Shown piece after piece: positions 33,278 through 43,722 of a DNA stretch of 64,000 nucleotides. Position 1 is the first letter of the stretch; each line of letters starts with the position of its first letter. The stretch is from Procambarus clarkii (taxonomy: Eukaryota; Arthropoda; Malacostraca; Decapoda; Cambaridae). Both the position numbers and the translations under genes were made by a program. The notes beneath the pieces were generated by a model, which saw only the letters and a list, made by a program, of their open reading frames with translations, did not search any database and was not told the origin of the DNA. The stretch lies in NCBI RefSeq assembly GCF_040958095.1, contig NC_091193.1, forward strand, positions 25,627,832 to 25,691,831, in the 5' to 3' direction.

Positions 33278-33589
33278 TGTCGTAGTAATGGTATCAACGA
33301 GATCTCTGGAGAAGGCTTGTATATTCGTTATTGTGTAATCTTGGTACCATTTTGATATACAATTAATAAAGTGGTCATGCAAGCCATATGGAATATTCAT
33401 TTTTCGTCTCTGATGTCTATTAGGTGCATCACACTGTACCTCATAGGAAGCAGAAACTGCATAGTGATCACTAACTAAGTGATTTACCAACGAACATTCC
33501 ATCCTATCTTGGACAAGGTTTCTACCAATTACATAATCAAGTCTGCCTCCCAATAAATGAGTTTGGGTATCCATAGTATACACCTGCAC
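33278..33589 (-). pseudogene. LINE endonuclease C-terminal fragment
   Basis: Minus-strand frame with THLLGGRLDYVIGRNL and LVSDHYAVSASYEV, the final two blocks of an APE-type endonuclease (R-L-D-Y and the catalytic S-D-H). It continues into the linker SKWYQDYTITNIQ, which is repeated at 30535 across the insertion. The N-terminal part is lost where a 31-bp minisatellite begins at 33590. Confidence 0.8.
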
Positions 33590-33912
33590 TCAGTCTACCG
33601 CCGTCAAGGTCTACCTGCACTGAGTCTACCGTCGTCAAGGTCTACTGCACTCAATCTACCCCGTCAAGGTCTACCTGCATTGAGTCTACCGCCGTGAAAG
33701 TCTACCTGCACTGAGTCTATCGCCGTCAAAGTCTACCTGCACTCAGTCTACCGCCGTCAATGTCTACCTGCACTCAGTCTACCGCCGTCAATGTCTACCT
33801 GCACTCAGTCTACCGCCGTCAATGTCTACCTGCACTCAGTCTACCGCCGTCAATGTCTACCTGCACTCAGTCTACCGCCGTCAAGGTCTACCTACACTCA
33901 GTCTACCGCCAT
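33590..33912. repeat. 31-bp minisatellite, about 10 copies
   Basis: Units with the core 'ctacctgcactcagtctacc'. The left end is more divergent (for example 'ctgagtctacc', 'ctactgcactcaatc') and the middle is homogeneous. Confidence 0.95.
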
Positions 33913-34031
33913 CTAGAGCCCCCTCCCAGTCCCCCGTGCTAGTTTACCAGCAGTCAACACGCCAGCGAGCAGCAGTGACCAACGATGGAGACAGTCTTAA
34001 CCTGCGGGTGAGGGTGTAATGAGTGTGAAGG

Positions 34032-34103
34032 AGCAGAGTGGCGCAGTGGAAGCGTGCTGGGCCCATAACCCAGAGGTCCGTGGATCGAAACCACGCTCTG
34101 CTA
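34032..34103 (+). tRNA. Initiator tRNA-Met (CAT)
   Basis: A complete 72-nt cloverleaf. The acceptor stem AGCAGAG pairs with CTCTGCT, and the discriminator is A. Anticodon CAT sits in the loop 'cccataaccc', with three consecutive G:C pairs in the anticodon stem. The T-loop reads ATCGAAA with A in place of T54. The A1:U72 pair, GGG/CCC anticodon stem and A54 are the eukaryotic initiator hallmarks. Box A is 'tggcgcagtgg' and box B 'ggatcgaaacc'. A TTTTT Pol III terminator follows at about 34110. Confidence 0.98.
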
Positions 34104-34194
34104 CAATGTGATTTTTGGATACATTTTGTTATAATTTATTTGCATCACTCTTTCCATAAACATATGGAAACAAAAATGAATATATTAAATATGA

Positions 34195-34470
34195 CAGACT
34201 AAATTCTCAGAAGAATTGAGAAGTTAGATCAAGTGAAACTTTAACACGGGTGGCACACGCACAAGGGGACACAGGTGGAGGCTGAGTACCCAAATGAGCC
34301 ACAGAGACGTTAGAAAGAACTTTGTCAGTGTCAGAGTAGTTAGTAAATGGAATGCACTAGGCAGTGATGTGGCGGAGGCTGACTACTAACACAGTTTCAG
34401 ATGTAGATATGACAGAGCCTACTCATCAGTTGATTGACAGTTGAGAGGCGGGACCCAGGAGCCAGAGCTG
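34195..34470 (+). mobile_element. LINE copy A family, 3' end fragment
   Basis: Matches the last about 270 bases of copies A and B: 'acacgggtggcacacgcaca', 'gagccacagagacgttagaa', 'gttgattgacagttgagagg'. It is 5'-truncated and lies between the two initiator tRNA genes. Confidence 0.85.
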
Positions 34471-34580
34471 TAACAGAAAACGATTGGAAAGAATATCCAC
34501 AACCATATATCCATACCAGAAACAGGAAACAAAATTATACAATGAAGTATCATAATAAAATAAATTAATAAAAGTTCTCG

Positions 34581-34652
34581 TAGCAGAGCGTGGTTTCGAT
34601 CCACGGACCTCTGGGTTATGGGCCCAGCACGCTTCCACTGCGCCACTCTGCT
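34581..34652 (-). tRNA. Initiator tRNA-Met (CAT), second copy
   Basis: The same 72-nt sequence as 34032-34103 on the opposite strand; I see no differences. On the minus strand a TTTT terminator follows about ten bases downstream. Flanks differ from those of the first gene except for a few bases just upstream ('gaagg'). The two genes point towards each other, about 480 bp apart. Confidence 0.98.
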
Positions 34653-34714
34653 CACCTTCGACCCTTGGCATCAAACCCTCATCTTAACTCATTCATCAAT
34701 CTATATCCATAAGA

Positions 34715-34985
<271 letters not shown>

Positions 34986-34989
34986 AGGT

Positions 34990-35065
34990 GAGTACAGAAG
35001 AACATGTATATATGCTGGTTAGTATTGTAAATGTGTGGCCACGTCTGTGGGTGAAAATAATAACA
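34990..35065 (+). mobile_element. 3' terminal fragment of the 29-kb LINE family
   Basis: 'tgtggccacgtctgtgg' and flanking bases match the reverse complement of 29035-29105, ending in an A-rich 'gaaaataataacaacaag'. It marks the LINE 3' end and is 5'-truncated to about 75 bases. A 'ttaggtgagtac' tail from another element lies just before it (34985). Confidence 0.7.
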
Positions 35066-35524
35066 ACAAGAGGGTTAGGGCAGCAACACGTGGACCAACA
35101 TTACCACAACACACAACTACAACCTGTGTTATATAGAAGGAAATAAATCCGGCTCTGTCTGAAGTGTAGTGTTGGTAACACTGGACAACGCTGTATACCA
35201 GCTCCAAAAGCCCCCACATTACATCTTGCATTTCGTAGTAATGTTCAGCGTGCAAAAAGTCAACAATCAGTCTCGTAGTTTGCAGTACCGAGTTCAATCC
35301 CAAATTATCCGAGCTAATTACCCCATTTATGGATTCGCCTCACATGACGTGGATGAAGGGGTGGATTACCAACGAATACCCATTGTGTTGATCCATGTGA
35401 GGCTATAACTACAGTTTGACTAGCAGTTAATTACTCTCTGGGAACTAATTGTGAATACAGCGTTTTCAGGCTTCAAATTGGTTGAAAAGTAGCTATAATT
35501 TTTTCCTGAGCAGGAAATCAAGAC
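35066..35524. other. Unique DNA
   Basis: I see no gene or recognised repeat. Frames on both strands (79-94 codons) have no domain features. Confidence 0.5.
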
Positions 35525-35760
35525 AAAAAGGCTGTTAAGGGTTATCAGGGTCCCCTTAGGCCTATGTCCATGACTCTCTCCCAGCATGCACCCCACAACA
35601 GTTGTCTAGCTCCCGGGGACCTAGTTACTCCTAGGTGAACAGTGCAACAGGTAAAAGTAAACGTGGCTAAACGTCTTCGTCTTGCGCAGGAGTCGAACCC
35701 GGGACCTTTAAGCTGTGAACGGAAAGACAACCGGTCGGCCGCTATTTACCTCACCAAATG
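35525..35760 (-). mobile_element. tRNA-derived SINE, family 2
   Basis: On the minus strand the head carries a perfect box B (ggttcgactcc, complement of 35689-35699). It is followed by a body whose central domain (35580-35650) matches that of the SINE at 36513. In element sense both have a 'CCTGTT' or 'CTGTTC' lead, 'AGTAA.TAGGT.CC.GGGAG' and 'TAGACA.CTGTT'. Box A is degenerate. The head differs from family 1, so the two families share a body but not a tRNA ancestor segment. Confidence 0.75.
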
Positions 35761-35844
35761 TGACGGGAGAGAAGTGGCTGCTCCTGACAACACGTCCACT
35801 TACACGTGGTAACGTTGGGAGAGGAAGAGAAGGTGTGGGTGAAA

Positions 35845-35935
35845 GAACACGCCCACAGACGGCAGCCACGCCCACAGACGGCAGCCACGCCCACAGAAGG
35901 CAGCCACCCCCACAGACGGCCGCCACGCCCACACC
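35845..35935. repeat. 19-bp tandem repeat, about 4.5 copies
   Basis: Unit 'acgcccacagacggcagcc' with small variants. Confidence 0.9.
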
Positions 35936-36035
35936 ACCTGCGGGAACAGTAGCAGTGAAAGTGGACAGTGTGCTGATTAGTGTGGCAGTGTGTGACGGTG
36001 TTGGTATGTGGGTCACTCCCAGGGTCCTGTGTGGT

Positions 36036-36124
36036 GGACACGTGTTGTGGTGGTGGACACGTGTTGTGGTGGTGGACACGTGTTGTGGTGGTGGACACGT
36101 GTTGTGGTGGTGGACACGTGTTGT
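36036..36124. repeat. 19-bp tandem repeat, about 4.7 copies
   Basis: Unit 'gtgttgtggtggtggacac'. It abuts the LINE tail complement at 36125. Confidence 0.92.
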
Positions 36125-36310
36125 ATTCACCTAGTTGTGTTTGCGGGGGTTGAGCTCTGGCTCTTTGGTCCCGCCTCTCAACCGTCAATCAACAGGTGTA
36201 CAGATTCCTGAGCCTATCGGGCTCTATCATATCTACACTTGAATCTGTGTATGGAGTCAGCCTCCACCACATCACTGCCTAATGCATTCCGTCTGTTAAT
36301 TACCCATAAG
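36125..36310 (-). mobile_element. LINE copy A family, 3' end fragment, minus strand
   Basis: Starts at the tail complement ('ttcacctagttgtg') and runs through the complement of the 3' UTR ('ggtcccgcctctcaac') into the coding end ('gtatggagtcagcctccacc' is the complement of VEADSIH). It is 5'-truncated. Confidence 0.85.
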
Positions 36311-36390
36311 GTAATTAGTTCAACTGTGTATTGAGCCGCCTGCGACTACTTCTTCGTGTACTCCAGACATTCCTTACTCTCAAAAGTCTG

Positions 36391-36416
36391 GACACACACA
36401 CACACATACATACACA

Positions 36417-36512
<96 letters not shown>
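36391..36512. repeat. (CA)n microsatellite
   Basis: About 120 bases of CA repeat with 'catacatacacagac' interruptions on the left. It is directly followed by the SINE. Confidence 0.97.
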
Positions 36513-36514
<2 letters not shown>

Positions 36515-36782
36515 GGGGCATGATAACTGAATGGACAGCGCTCTGGACACGTAATCCTAGGGTTCGGGTTCGATCCCCGGTGATGGCAGAAACAAATGGG
36601 CAGACTTTCTTTCACCCTGATGTGCCTGTTACCTAGCAGTAAATAGGTACCTGGGAGTTAGACAGCTGTTACGGGCTGCTTCCTGGTTGATTGATTGACA
36701 GTTGAGAGACGGGCCGAAAGAGCAGAGCTCAACCCCCGCAAGCACAACTAAGTGAACACAACTAGGTGAATATACACAAACA
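36513..36782 (+). mobile_element. tRNA-derived SINE, family 1, with LINE-type 3' tail
   Basis: The head has box B 'ggttcgatccc' (36567-36577) and a box A-like 'tgaatggacagcg'. The central domain lies at 36625-36686 ('ctagcagtaaataggtacct'). The 3' segment from about 36693 ('gacagttgagagacgggccg', 'gagctcaacccccgcaagca') matches the 3' end of the copy A/B LINE, including 'aactaggtga'. This is the classic arrangement of a SINE mobilised by a LINE with the same tail. 'acacacaa' on both sides may be the target duplication, but the CA context makes it uncertain. Confidence 0.88.
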
Positions 36783-36794
36783 AACACATACATA

Positions 36795-38635
36795 TAAAAG
36801 ACAATATGAAAATGAAATAGCAAGCAAGGCAAAGATTCAACGTAAATTGCTGCACAGCCACATCAAGAAACAAACAACATTCAAGGAATAGGTAAAGAAA
36901 CTGAGGATAGGGGCAGACAAAGTTACTACAAGGGACAAGGAAGTGTGCGAGGAACTCAATAAGAAATTCCAGGAGGTCTTCACTGTAGAGCAATGGGGAA
37001 GTCCCATTGATACGAGAGAGCATGTCTAACCAAACACCACTAGTTAAGTTTGTGAGTATCAGTGGGGAGGTGAGGAAGCATTTGCTGGAGTTGAAAGTGA
37101 TAAAGACTTTAGGCCCGGATGGAATCACACATTGGATACTGAAGGAAGGAGCAGAAGTTCTGTGCCTGCCACTCTCCATAGTGTATAACAAGTCACTGGT
37201 AACGGGTGAACCGCCGGCTAATGAAGATGGCTAACGTAGTCTCGATATTCAAGAAGGGGGATAGACAGGAGGCACTGAACTACAGGCCAGTGTCGCTAAC
37301 TTGCATACCATACAAACTGATGGAGAAGATTGTGCGAAAAAAACCTAATGGAACATCTGGAGCGGAAGAACTTTGTATCACAACATCAGCAGGGGTTCAG
37401 GGATGGCAAATCATGACTCACAGAATTCAAGGAATTCTACAACCAGGCAACAAAAATCAGGCAAGAAAGAGAGGGGTGGGAAGACTGCATATTTTTGGAT
37501 TGCCAGAAAGCCTTTGACACAGTGCCACATAAGAGACTAGTACACAAGCTGGAGATGCAGGCGGGAGTGAAAAGGAAGGTACTCCACTGGATGAGGGAGT
37601 ACCTAAGCAACAGATTCAAAGAGAGCGAATCATTGTGAGGGGTGAGGTCTCAGAGTGGCGAGGCGTCACCAATGGAGTCCCGCAGGGATCAGTTTTTGGT
37701 CCAATACTGTTTCTGATATATGTAAATGATCTCCCAGAGGGTATAGACTCGTTGCTCTCAATGTTTGCTGATGATGCAAAAATCATGAGGTGGATTAAGA
37801 CAGAGGAAGATAGTATGAGGCTACAAGAGGATCTAAACAAACTGAAGGAATGGTCCAACAAATGGCTACTAAAGTTCAACCCAAATAATGTAAGGTAATG
37901 CATCTAGGTAAAGGAAATAGAAGGCCAGGCACTGGATACCGAATTGGAGAAGAAGTCCTTCACGAAAAAGACAGAGAGAAAGATCTAGGAGTTGATATCT
38001 CGCCAAACTTGTCTCCTGAAGCTCACATCAAAAGAATAACATCAGCGGCGTATGCTAAGCTGTCTAACATCAGAACTGCCTTCAGAAACCTGTTAAGGAA
38101 TCTTTCAAAACTTGTATACCACATATGTAAGACCAATACTGAAGTATGCGGCCCCAGCATGGAGCCCGTACCTTGTCAAGCACAAGACGAAGCTGGAAAA
38201 AGTTCAGAGGTATGCCACTAGGCTAATCCTAGCATTAAAAGGCATGAGTTACGGGAAAAGACTGTTTGAACTGCACCTTACGTCACTGGAAAACAGAAGA
38301 GCTCGGGGAGACATGATCACCACATACAAAATTCTCAGAAGAATTGACAAGGTAGACCAAGATGGATCATTTAACACGGGTGGCACACGCACATGGGGAC
38401 AGAGATGGAAGCTGAGCACCCAAATGAGCCACAGAGACATTAGAAACAACTTTTTCAATGTCAGAGTAGTTAGTAAATGGAATGCACTAGGAAGTGATGT
38501 GGTGGAGGCTGACTCCATACACAGTTTCAAATGTTGACATGAGCCCAGTAGGCTCAGGAATCTGTGCACCAGTTGATTGGCGGTTGAGAGGCGGGACCAA
38601 AGAGCGCAACCCCGCCAGTACAACTAGGTGACTAC
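36795..38635 (+). mobile_element. LINE copy B (same family as copy A), 5'-truncated
   Basis: Starts at the linker ('gacaatatgaaaatgaaata', compare 652-670) and runs to the tail 'acaactaggtgactaca'. RT blocks are visible in several frames: NYRPVSLTCIPYKLMEKIV (37282-37338), QKAFDTVPHKRLV, GVPQGSVFGPILFLIYVNDLPEGID (37671-37750, abbreviated here), and an intact FADDAKIM (about 37764-37788). The C-terminal region (38112-38537) includes YTTYVRPILKYAAPAWSPYL. At least four frameshifts make it a pseudogene. It is valuable as the reference for what copy A has lost. It follows a SINE with the same tail by about 15 bases. Confidence 0.9.
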
Positions 38636-38795
38636 ACCACCCCGCCGCCTTATAACAAAAACTGTGTTAACCACAGTTAACGACCATCTTGTACCACAGT
38701 TATCGACCATTTTGTACGACAAAATTATCCCGAGCCTTACAAGGCGCAGGGCCGGGCCCGGCCCGCTACCGTGCGCGGCACCCTAATGTTGGGTC

Positions 38796-40058
38796 GACCC
38801 CTCAGGGACGACCAGCCCTTGTGTGGTGGTGAGGGACGACCAGCCCTTGTGTGGTGGTGAGGGACGACCAGCCCTTGTGTGGTGGTGAGGGACGACCAGC
38901 CCTTGTGTGGTGGTGAGGGACGACCAGCCCTTGTGTGGTGGTGAGGGACGACCAGCCCTTGTGTGGTGGAGAGGGACGACCAGCCCTTGTGTGGTGGAGA
39001 GGGACGACCAGCCCTTGTGTGGTGGTGAGGGACGACCAGCCCTTGTGTGGTGGTGAGGGACGACCAGCCCTTGTGTGGTGGAGAGGGACGACCAGCCCTT
39101 GTGTGGTGGTGAGGGACGACCAGCTCTTGTGTGGTGGAGAGGGACGACCAGCCCTTGTGTGGTGGAGAGGGACGACCAGCCCTTGTGTGGTGGTGAGGGA
39201 CGACCAGCCCTTGTGTGGTGGTGAGGGACGACCAGCTCTTGTGTGGTGGAGAGGGACGACCAGCCCTTGTGTGGTGGAGAGGGACGACCAGCCCTTGTGT
39301 GGTGGAGAGGGACGACCAGCTCTTGTGTGGTGGAGAGGGACGACCAGCCCTTGTGTGGTGGAGAGGGACGACCAGCCCTTGTGTGGTGGTGAGGGACGAC
39401 CAGCTCTTGTGTGGTGGAGAGGGACGACCAGCCCTTGTGTGGTGGAGAGGGACGACCAGCCCTTGTGTGGTGGAGAGGGACGACCAGCCCTTGTGTGGTG
39501 GAGAGGGACGACCAGCCCTTGTGTGGTGGAGAGGGACGACCAGCCCTTGTGTGGTGGAGAGGGACGACCAGCCCTTGTGTGGTGGAGAGGGACGACCAGC
39601 TCTTGTGTGGTGGAGAGGGACGACCAGCCCTTGTGTGGTGGAGAGGGACGACCAGCCCTTGTGTGGTGGAGAGGGACGACCAGCCCTTGTGTGGTGGAGA
39701 GGGACGACCAGCCCTTGTGTGGTGGTGAGGGACGACCAGCCCTTGTGTGGTGGAGAGGGACGACCAGCCCTTGTGTGGTGGAGAGGGACGACCAGCCCTT
39801 GTGTGGTGGAGAGGGACGACCAGCCCTTGTGTGGTGGAGAGGGACGACCAGCCCTTGTGTGGTGGAGAGGGACGACCAGCCCTTGTGTGGTGGTGAGGGA
39901 CGACCAGCCCTTGTGTGGTGGAGAGGGACGACCAGCCCTTGTGTGGTGGAGAGGGACGACCAGCCCTTGTGTGGTGGAGAGGGACGACCAGCCCTTGTGT
40001 GGTGGAGAGGGACGACCAGCCCTTGTGTGGTGGAGAGGGACGACCAGCCCTTGTGTGG
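38796..40058. repeat. 28-bp minisatellite, about 45 copies
   Basis: Units with the core 'agggacgaccagcccttgtg' and 'gtggtggAgag' or 'gtggtggTgag' variants. A 'cagcTcttg' variant occurs in several units between 39120 and 39610 at semi-regular spacing, suggesting block duplication. Confidence 0.98.
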
Positions 40059-41555
40059 TGGGGACCTGGGGTGGTGGTGACCTGGGGTGGTGGGGACCTG
40101 GGGTGGTGGGGACCTGGGGTGGTGGGGACCTGGGGTGGTGGGGACCTGGGGTGGTGGTGATCTGGGGTGGTGGGGACCTGGGGTGGTGGTGACCTGGGGT
40201 GGTGGTGACCTGGGGTGGTGGGGACCTGGGGTGGTGGGGACCTGGGTGGTGGGAACCTGGGGTGGTGGTGACCTGGGATGGTGGTGACCTGGGGTGGTGG
40301 TGACCTAGGGTGGTGGGGACCTGGGGTGGTGGGAACCTGGGGTGGTGGTGACCTGGGGTGGTGGGGACCTGGGGTGATGGGGACCTGGGGTGGTGGTGAC
40401 CTGGGGTGGTGGTGACCTGGGGTGGTGGTGACCTGGGGTGGTGGGGACCTGGGGTGGTGGTGACCTGGGGTGGTGGTGACCTGGGGTGGTGGTGACCTGG
40501 GGTGGTGGGGACCTGGGGTGGTGGTGACCTGGGGTGGTGGTGACCTGGGGTGGTGGGGACCTGGGGTAGTGGTGACCTGGGGTGATGGGGACCTGGGGTG
40601 GTGGTGACCTGGGATGGTGGTGACCTGGGGTGGTGGTGACCTGGGGTGGTGGGGACCTGGGGTGGTGGGGACCTGGGGTGGTGGTGACCTGGGGTGGTGG
40701 TGACCTGGGGTGGTGGGGACCTGGGGTGGTGGGGACCTGGGGTGGTGGTGACCTGGGGTGGTGGTGACCTGGGGTGGTGGGGACCTGGGGTGGTGGTGAC
40801 CTGGGGTGGTGGTGACCTGGGGTGGTGGTGACCTGGGGTGGTGGGAACCTGGGGTGGTGGTGACCTGGGGTGGTGGGGACCTGGGGTGGTGGTGACCTGG
40901 GGTGATGGGGACCTGGGGTGGTTGGGACCTGGGGTGTTGGTGACCTGGGGTGGTGGTGACCTGAGGTGGTGGTGACCTGGGGTGGTGGGGACCTGGGGTG
41001 GTGGTGACCTGGGGTGGTGGTGACCTAGGGTGGTGGTGACCTGGGGTGGTGGGACCTGGGGTGGTGGTGACCTGGGGTGATGGGGACCTGGGGTGGTGGT
41101 GACCTGGGGTGGTGGTGACCTGGGGTGGTGGTGACCTGGGGTGGTGGGGACCTGGGGTGGTGGGGACCTGGGGTGGTGGTGACCTGGGGTGGTGGTGACC
41201 TGGGGTGGTGGTGACCTGGGGTGGTGGGGACCTGGGGTGGTGGTGACCTGGGGTGGTGGGGACCTGGGGTGGTGGTGATCTGGGGTGAAGGGGACCTGGG
41301 GTGGTGGGGACCTGGGGTGTTGGTGACCTGGGGTGGTTGTGACCTGGGGTGGTGGTGACCTGGGGTGGTGGGGACCTGGGGTGGTGGGGACCTGGGGTGG
41401 TGGGGACCAGGGGTGGTGGGGACCTGGGGTGGTGGTGACCAGGGGTGGTGGGGACCTGGGGTGGTGGTGACCTGGGGTGGTGGTGACCTGGGGTGGTGGG
41501 GACCTGGGGTGGTGGGGACCTGGGGTGGTGGGGACCTGGGGTGGTGGGGACCTGG
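40059..41555. repeat. 16-bp minisatellite, about 93 copies
   Basis: Units of 'tgacctggggtggtgg' or 'ggacctggggtggtgg'. It joins the 28-bp array without a spacer, through the shared 'gtggtggggac'. Confidence 0.98.
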
Positions 41556-41657
41556 GGTCATAGGTAAAACAGAAGGGCTAAGATGCGTCAGGTGGCGACC
41601 ATTGAGTTGTCAGTATGAAGGTTAGTCCCTTGAAGTATGGCCAGCCTGTGACCCCCC
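41556..41657. other. Unique spacer between two arrays
   Basis: About 100 bases with no recognised feature ('gtcataggtaaaacagaagg' onwards). Confidence 0.6.
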
Positions 41658-43205
41658 CACCAGGGACCTCCACCTGGGACCCCCACCAGGGACCTCCACC
41701 TGGGACCCCCACCAGGGACCTCCACCAGGGACCTCCACCAGGGACCTCCTCCAGGTACCTCCACCAGGGACCTCCACCAGGGACCTCCTCCAGGTACCTC
41801 CACCAGGGACCTCCACCAGGGACCTCCTCCAGGTACCTCCACCAGGGACCTCCACCAGGGACCTCCACCAGGGACCTCCACCAGGGACCTCCACCAGGGA
41901 CCTCCACCTGGGACCTCCACCTGGGACCTCCTCCAGGTACCTCCACCAGGGACCTCCACCAGGGACCTCCACCAGGGACCTCCACCAGGGGCCTCCACCA
42001 GGGACCTCCACCAGGGACCTCCTCCAGGTACCTCCACCAGGGACCCCCACCAGGGGCCTCCACCAGGGACCTCCTCCAGGTACCTCCACCAGGGACCTCC
42101 ACCAGGGACCTCCTCCAGGTACCTCCACCAGGGACCTCCACCAGGGACCTCCACCAGGGGCCTCCACCAGGGGCCTCCACCAGGGGCCTCCACCAGGGGC
42201 CTCCACCAGGGACCTCCACCAGGGACCTCCACCAGGGACCTCCACCAGGGACCTCCTCCAGGTACCTCCACCAGGGGCCTCCACCAGGGGCCTCCACCAG
42301 GGACCTCCACCAGGGGCCTCCACCAGGGACCTCCACCAGGGGCCTCCACCAGGGACCTCCACCAGGGACCTCCTCCAGGTACCTCCACCAGGGACCCCCA
42401 CCAGGGGCCTCCACCAGGGACCTCCTCCAGGTACCTCCACCAGGGACCTCCACCAGGGACCTCCTCCAGGTACCTCCACCAGGGACCTCCACCAGGGACC
42501 TCCACCAGGGGCCTCCACCAGGGGCCTCCACCAGGGGCCTCCACCAGGGGCCTCCACCAGGGACCTCCACCAGGGACCTCCACCAGGGACCTCCACCAGG
42601 GACCTCCTCCAGGTACCTCCACCAGGGGCCTCCACCAGGGGCCTCCACCAGGGACCTCCACCAGGGGCCTCCACCAGGGACCTCCACCAGGGGCCTCCAC
42701 CAGGGACCTCCACCAGGGACCTCCTCCAGGTACCTCCACCAGGGACCTCCACCAGGGGCCTCCACCAGGGGCCTCCACCAGGGGCCTCCACCAGGGACCT
42801 CCACCAGGGACCTCCACCAGGGACCTTCTCCTGGTACCTCCACCAGGGGCCTCCACCAGGGGCCTCCACCAGGGGCCTCCACCAGGGACCTCCACCAGGG
42901 GCCTCCACCAGGGACCTCCACCAGGAACCTCCACCAGGGACCTCCTCCAGGTACCTCCACCAGGGACCTCCACCAGGGGCCTCCACCAGGGGCCTCCACC
43001 AGGGACCTCCTCCAGGTACCTCCACCAGGGGCCTCCACCAGGGGCCTCCACCAGGGGCCTCCACCAGGGACCTCCACCAGGGACCTCCACCAGGGGCCTC
43101 CACCAGGGACCTCCACCAGGGACCTCCTCCAGGTACCTCCACCAGGGACCTCCACCAGGGGCCTCCACCAGGGACCTCCACCCGGGACCTCCACCAGGGA
43201 CCTGG
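41658..43205. repeat. 13-bp minisatellite with 39-bp-scale patterns
   Basis: Units of 'ggacctccaccag', with 'ggGcctccaccag', 'ggacctccTccag' and 'gTacctccaccag' variants arranged in recurring strings. A string of about 360 bp starting near 42000 recurs near 42360. It is C-rich on the plus strand, opposite in skew to its neighbours. It ends with one 16-bp-type unit (43201-43213). Confidence 0.97.
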
Positions 43206-43222
43206 GGTGGTGGTCATCTCTC

Positions 43223-43722
43223 NNNNNNNNNNNNNNNNNNNNNNNNNNNNNNNNNNNNNNNNNNNNNNNNNNNNNNNNNNNNNNNNNNNNNNNNNNNNNN
43301 NNNNNNNNNNNNNNNNNNNNNNNNNNNNNNNNNNNNNNNNNNNNNNNNNNNNNNNNNNNNNNNNNNNNNNNNNNNNNNNNNNNNNNNNNNNNNNNNNNNN
43401 NNNNNNNNNNNNNNNNNNNNNNNNNNNNNNNNNNNNNNNNNNNNNNNNNNNNNNNNNNNNNNNNNNNNNNNNNNNNNNNNNNNNNNNNNNNNNNNNNNNN
43501 NNNNNNNNNNNNNNNNNNNNNNNNNNNNNNNNNNNNNNNNNNNNNNNNNNNNNNNNNNNNNNNNNNNNNNNNNNNNNNNNNNNNNNNNNNNNNNNNNNNN
43601 NNNNNNNNNNNNNNNNNNNNNNNNNNNNNNNNNNNNNNNNNNNNNNNNNNNNNNNNNNNNNNNNNNNNNNNNNNNNNNNNNNNNNNNNNNNNNNNNNNNN
43701 NNNNNNNNNNNNNNNNNNNNNN
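43223..43722. other. Assembly gap (500 N)
   Basis: Exactly 500 undetermined bases between two arrays. The round number suggests a placeholder, so the true distance is unknown. Confidence 0.99.

Larger units (their letters stand above)
29022..33589 (-). mobile_element. LINE remnant (EN-RT type), split by a younger insertion
   Basis: This LINE is on the minus strand. Endonuclease C-terminus lies at 33589-33278, linker and RT start at 30535-29760, then an internal deletion, a C-terminal knuckle remnant near 29700, 3' UTR and an A-rich end ('gaaaataatataaaaaaa') at about 29045-29022. The plus-strand LINE at 30536-33274 interrupts it. A second 3' end of the same family lies at 34990-35065. Confidence 0.8.

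Noticed and set aside
4872-33912. CRISPR-like arrays
   Set aside because: All arrays are head-to-tail without unique spacers, in clearly eukaryotic DNA with LINEs and tRNA-derived SINEs.
41578-43217. 500-codon Gly/Trp/Pro-rich frames on both strands
   Set aside because: The 13-bp period is stop-free in all frames. The plus-strand version also runs through 500 N.
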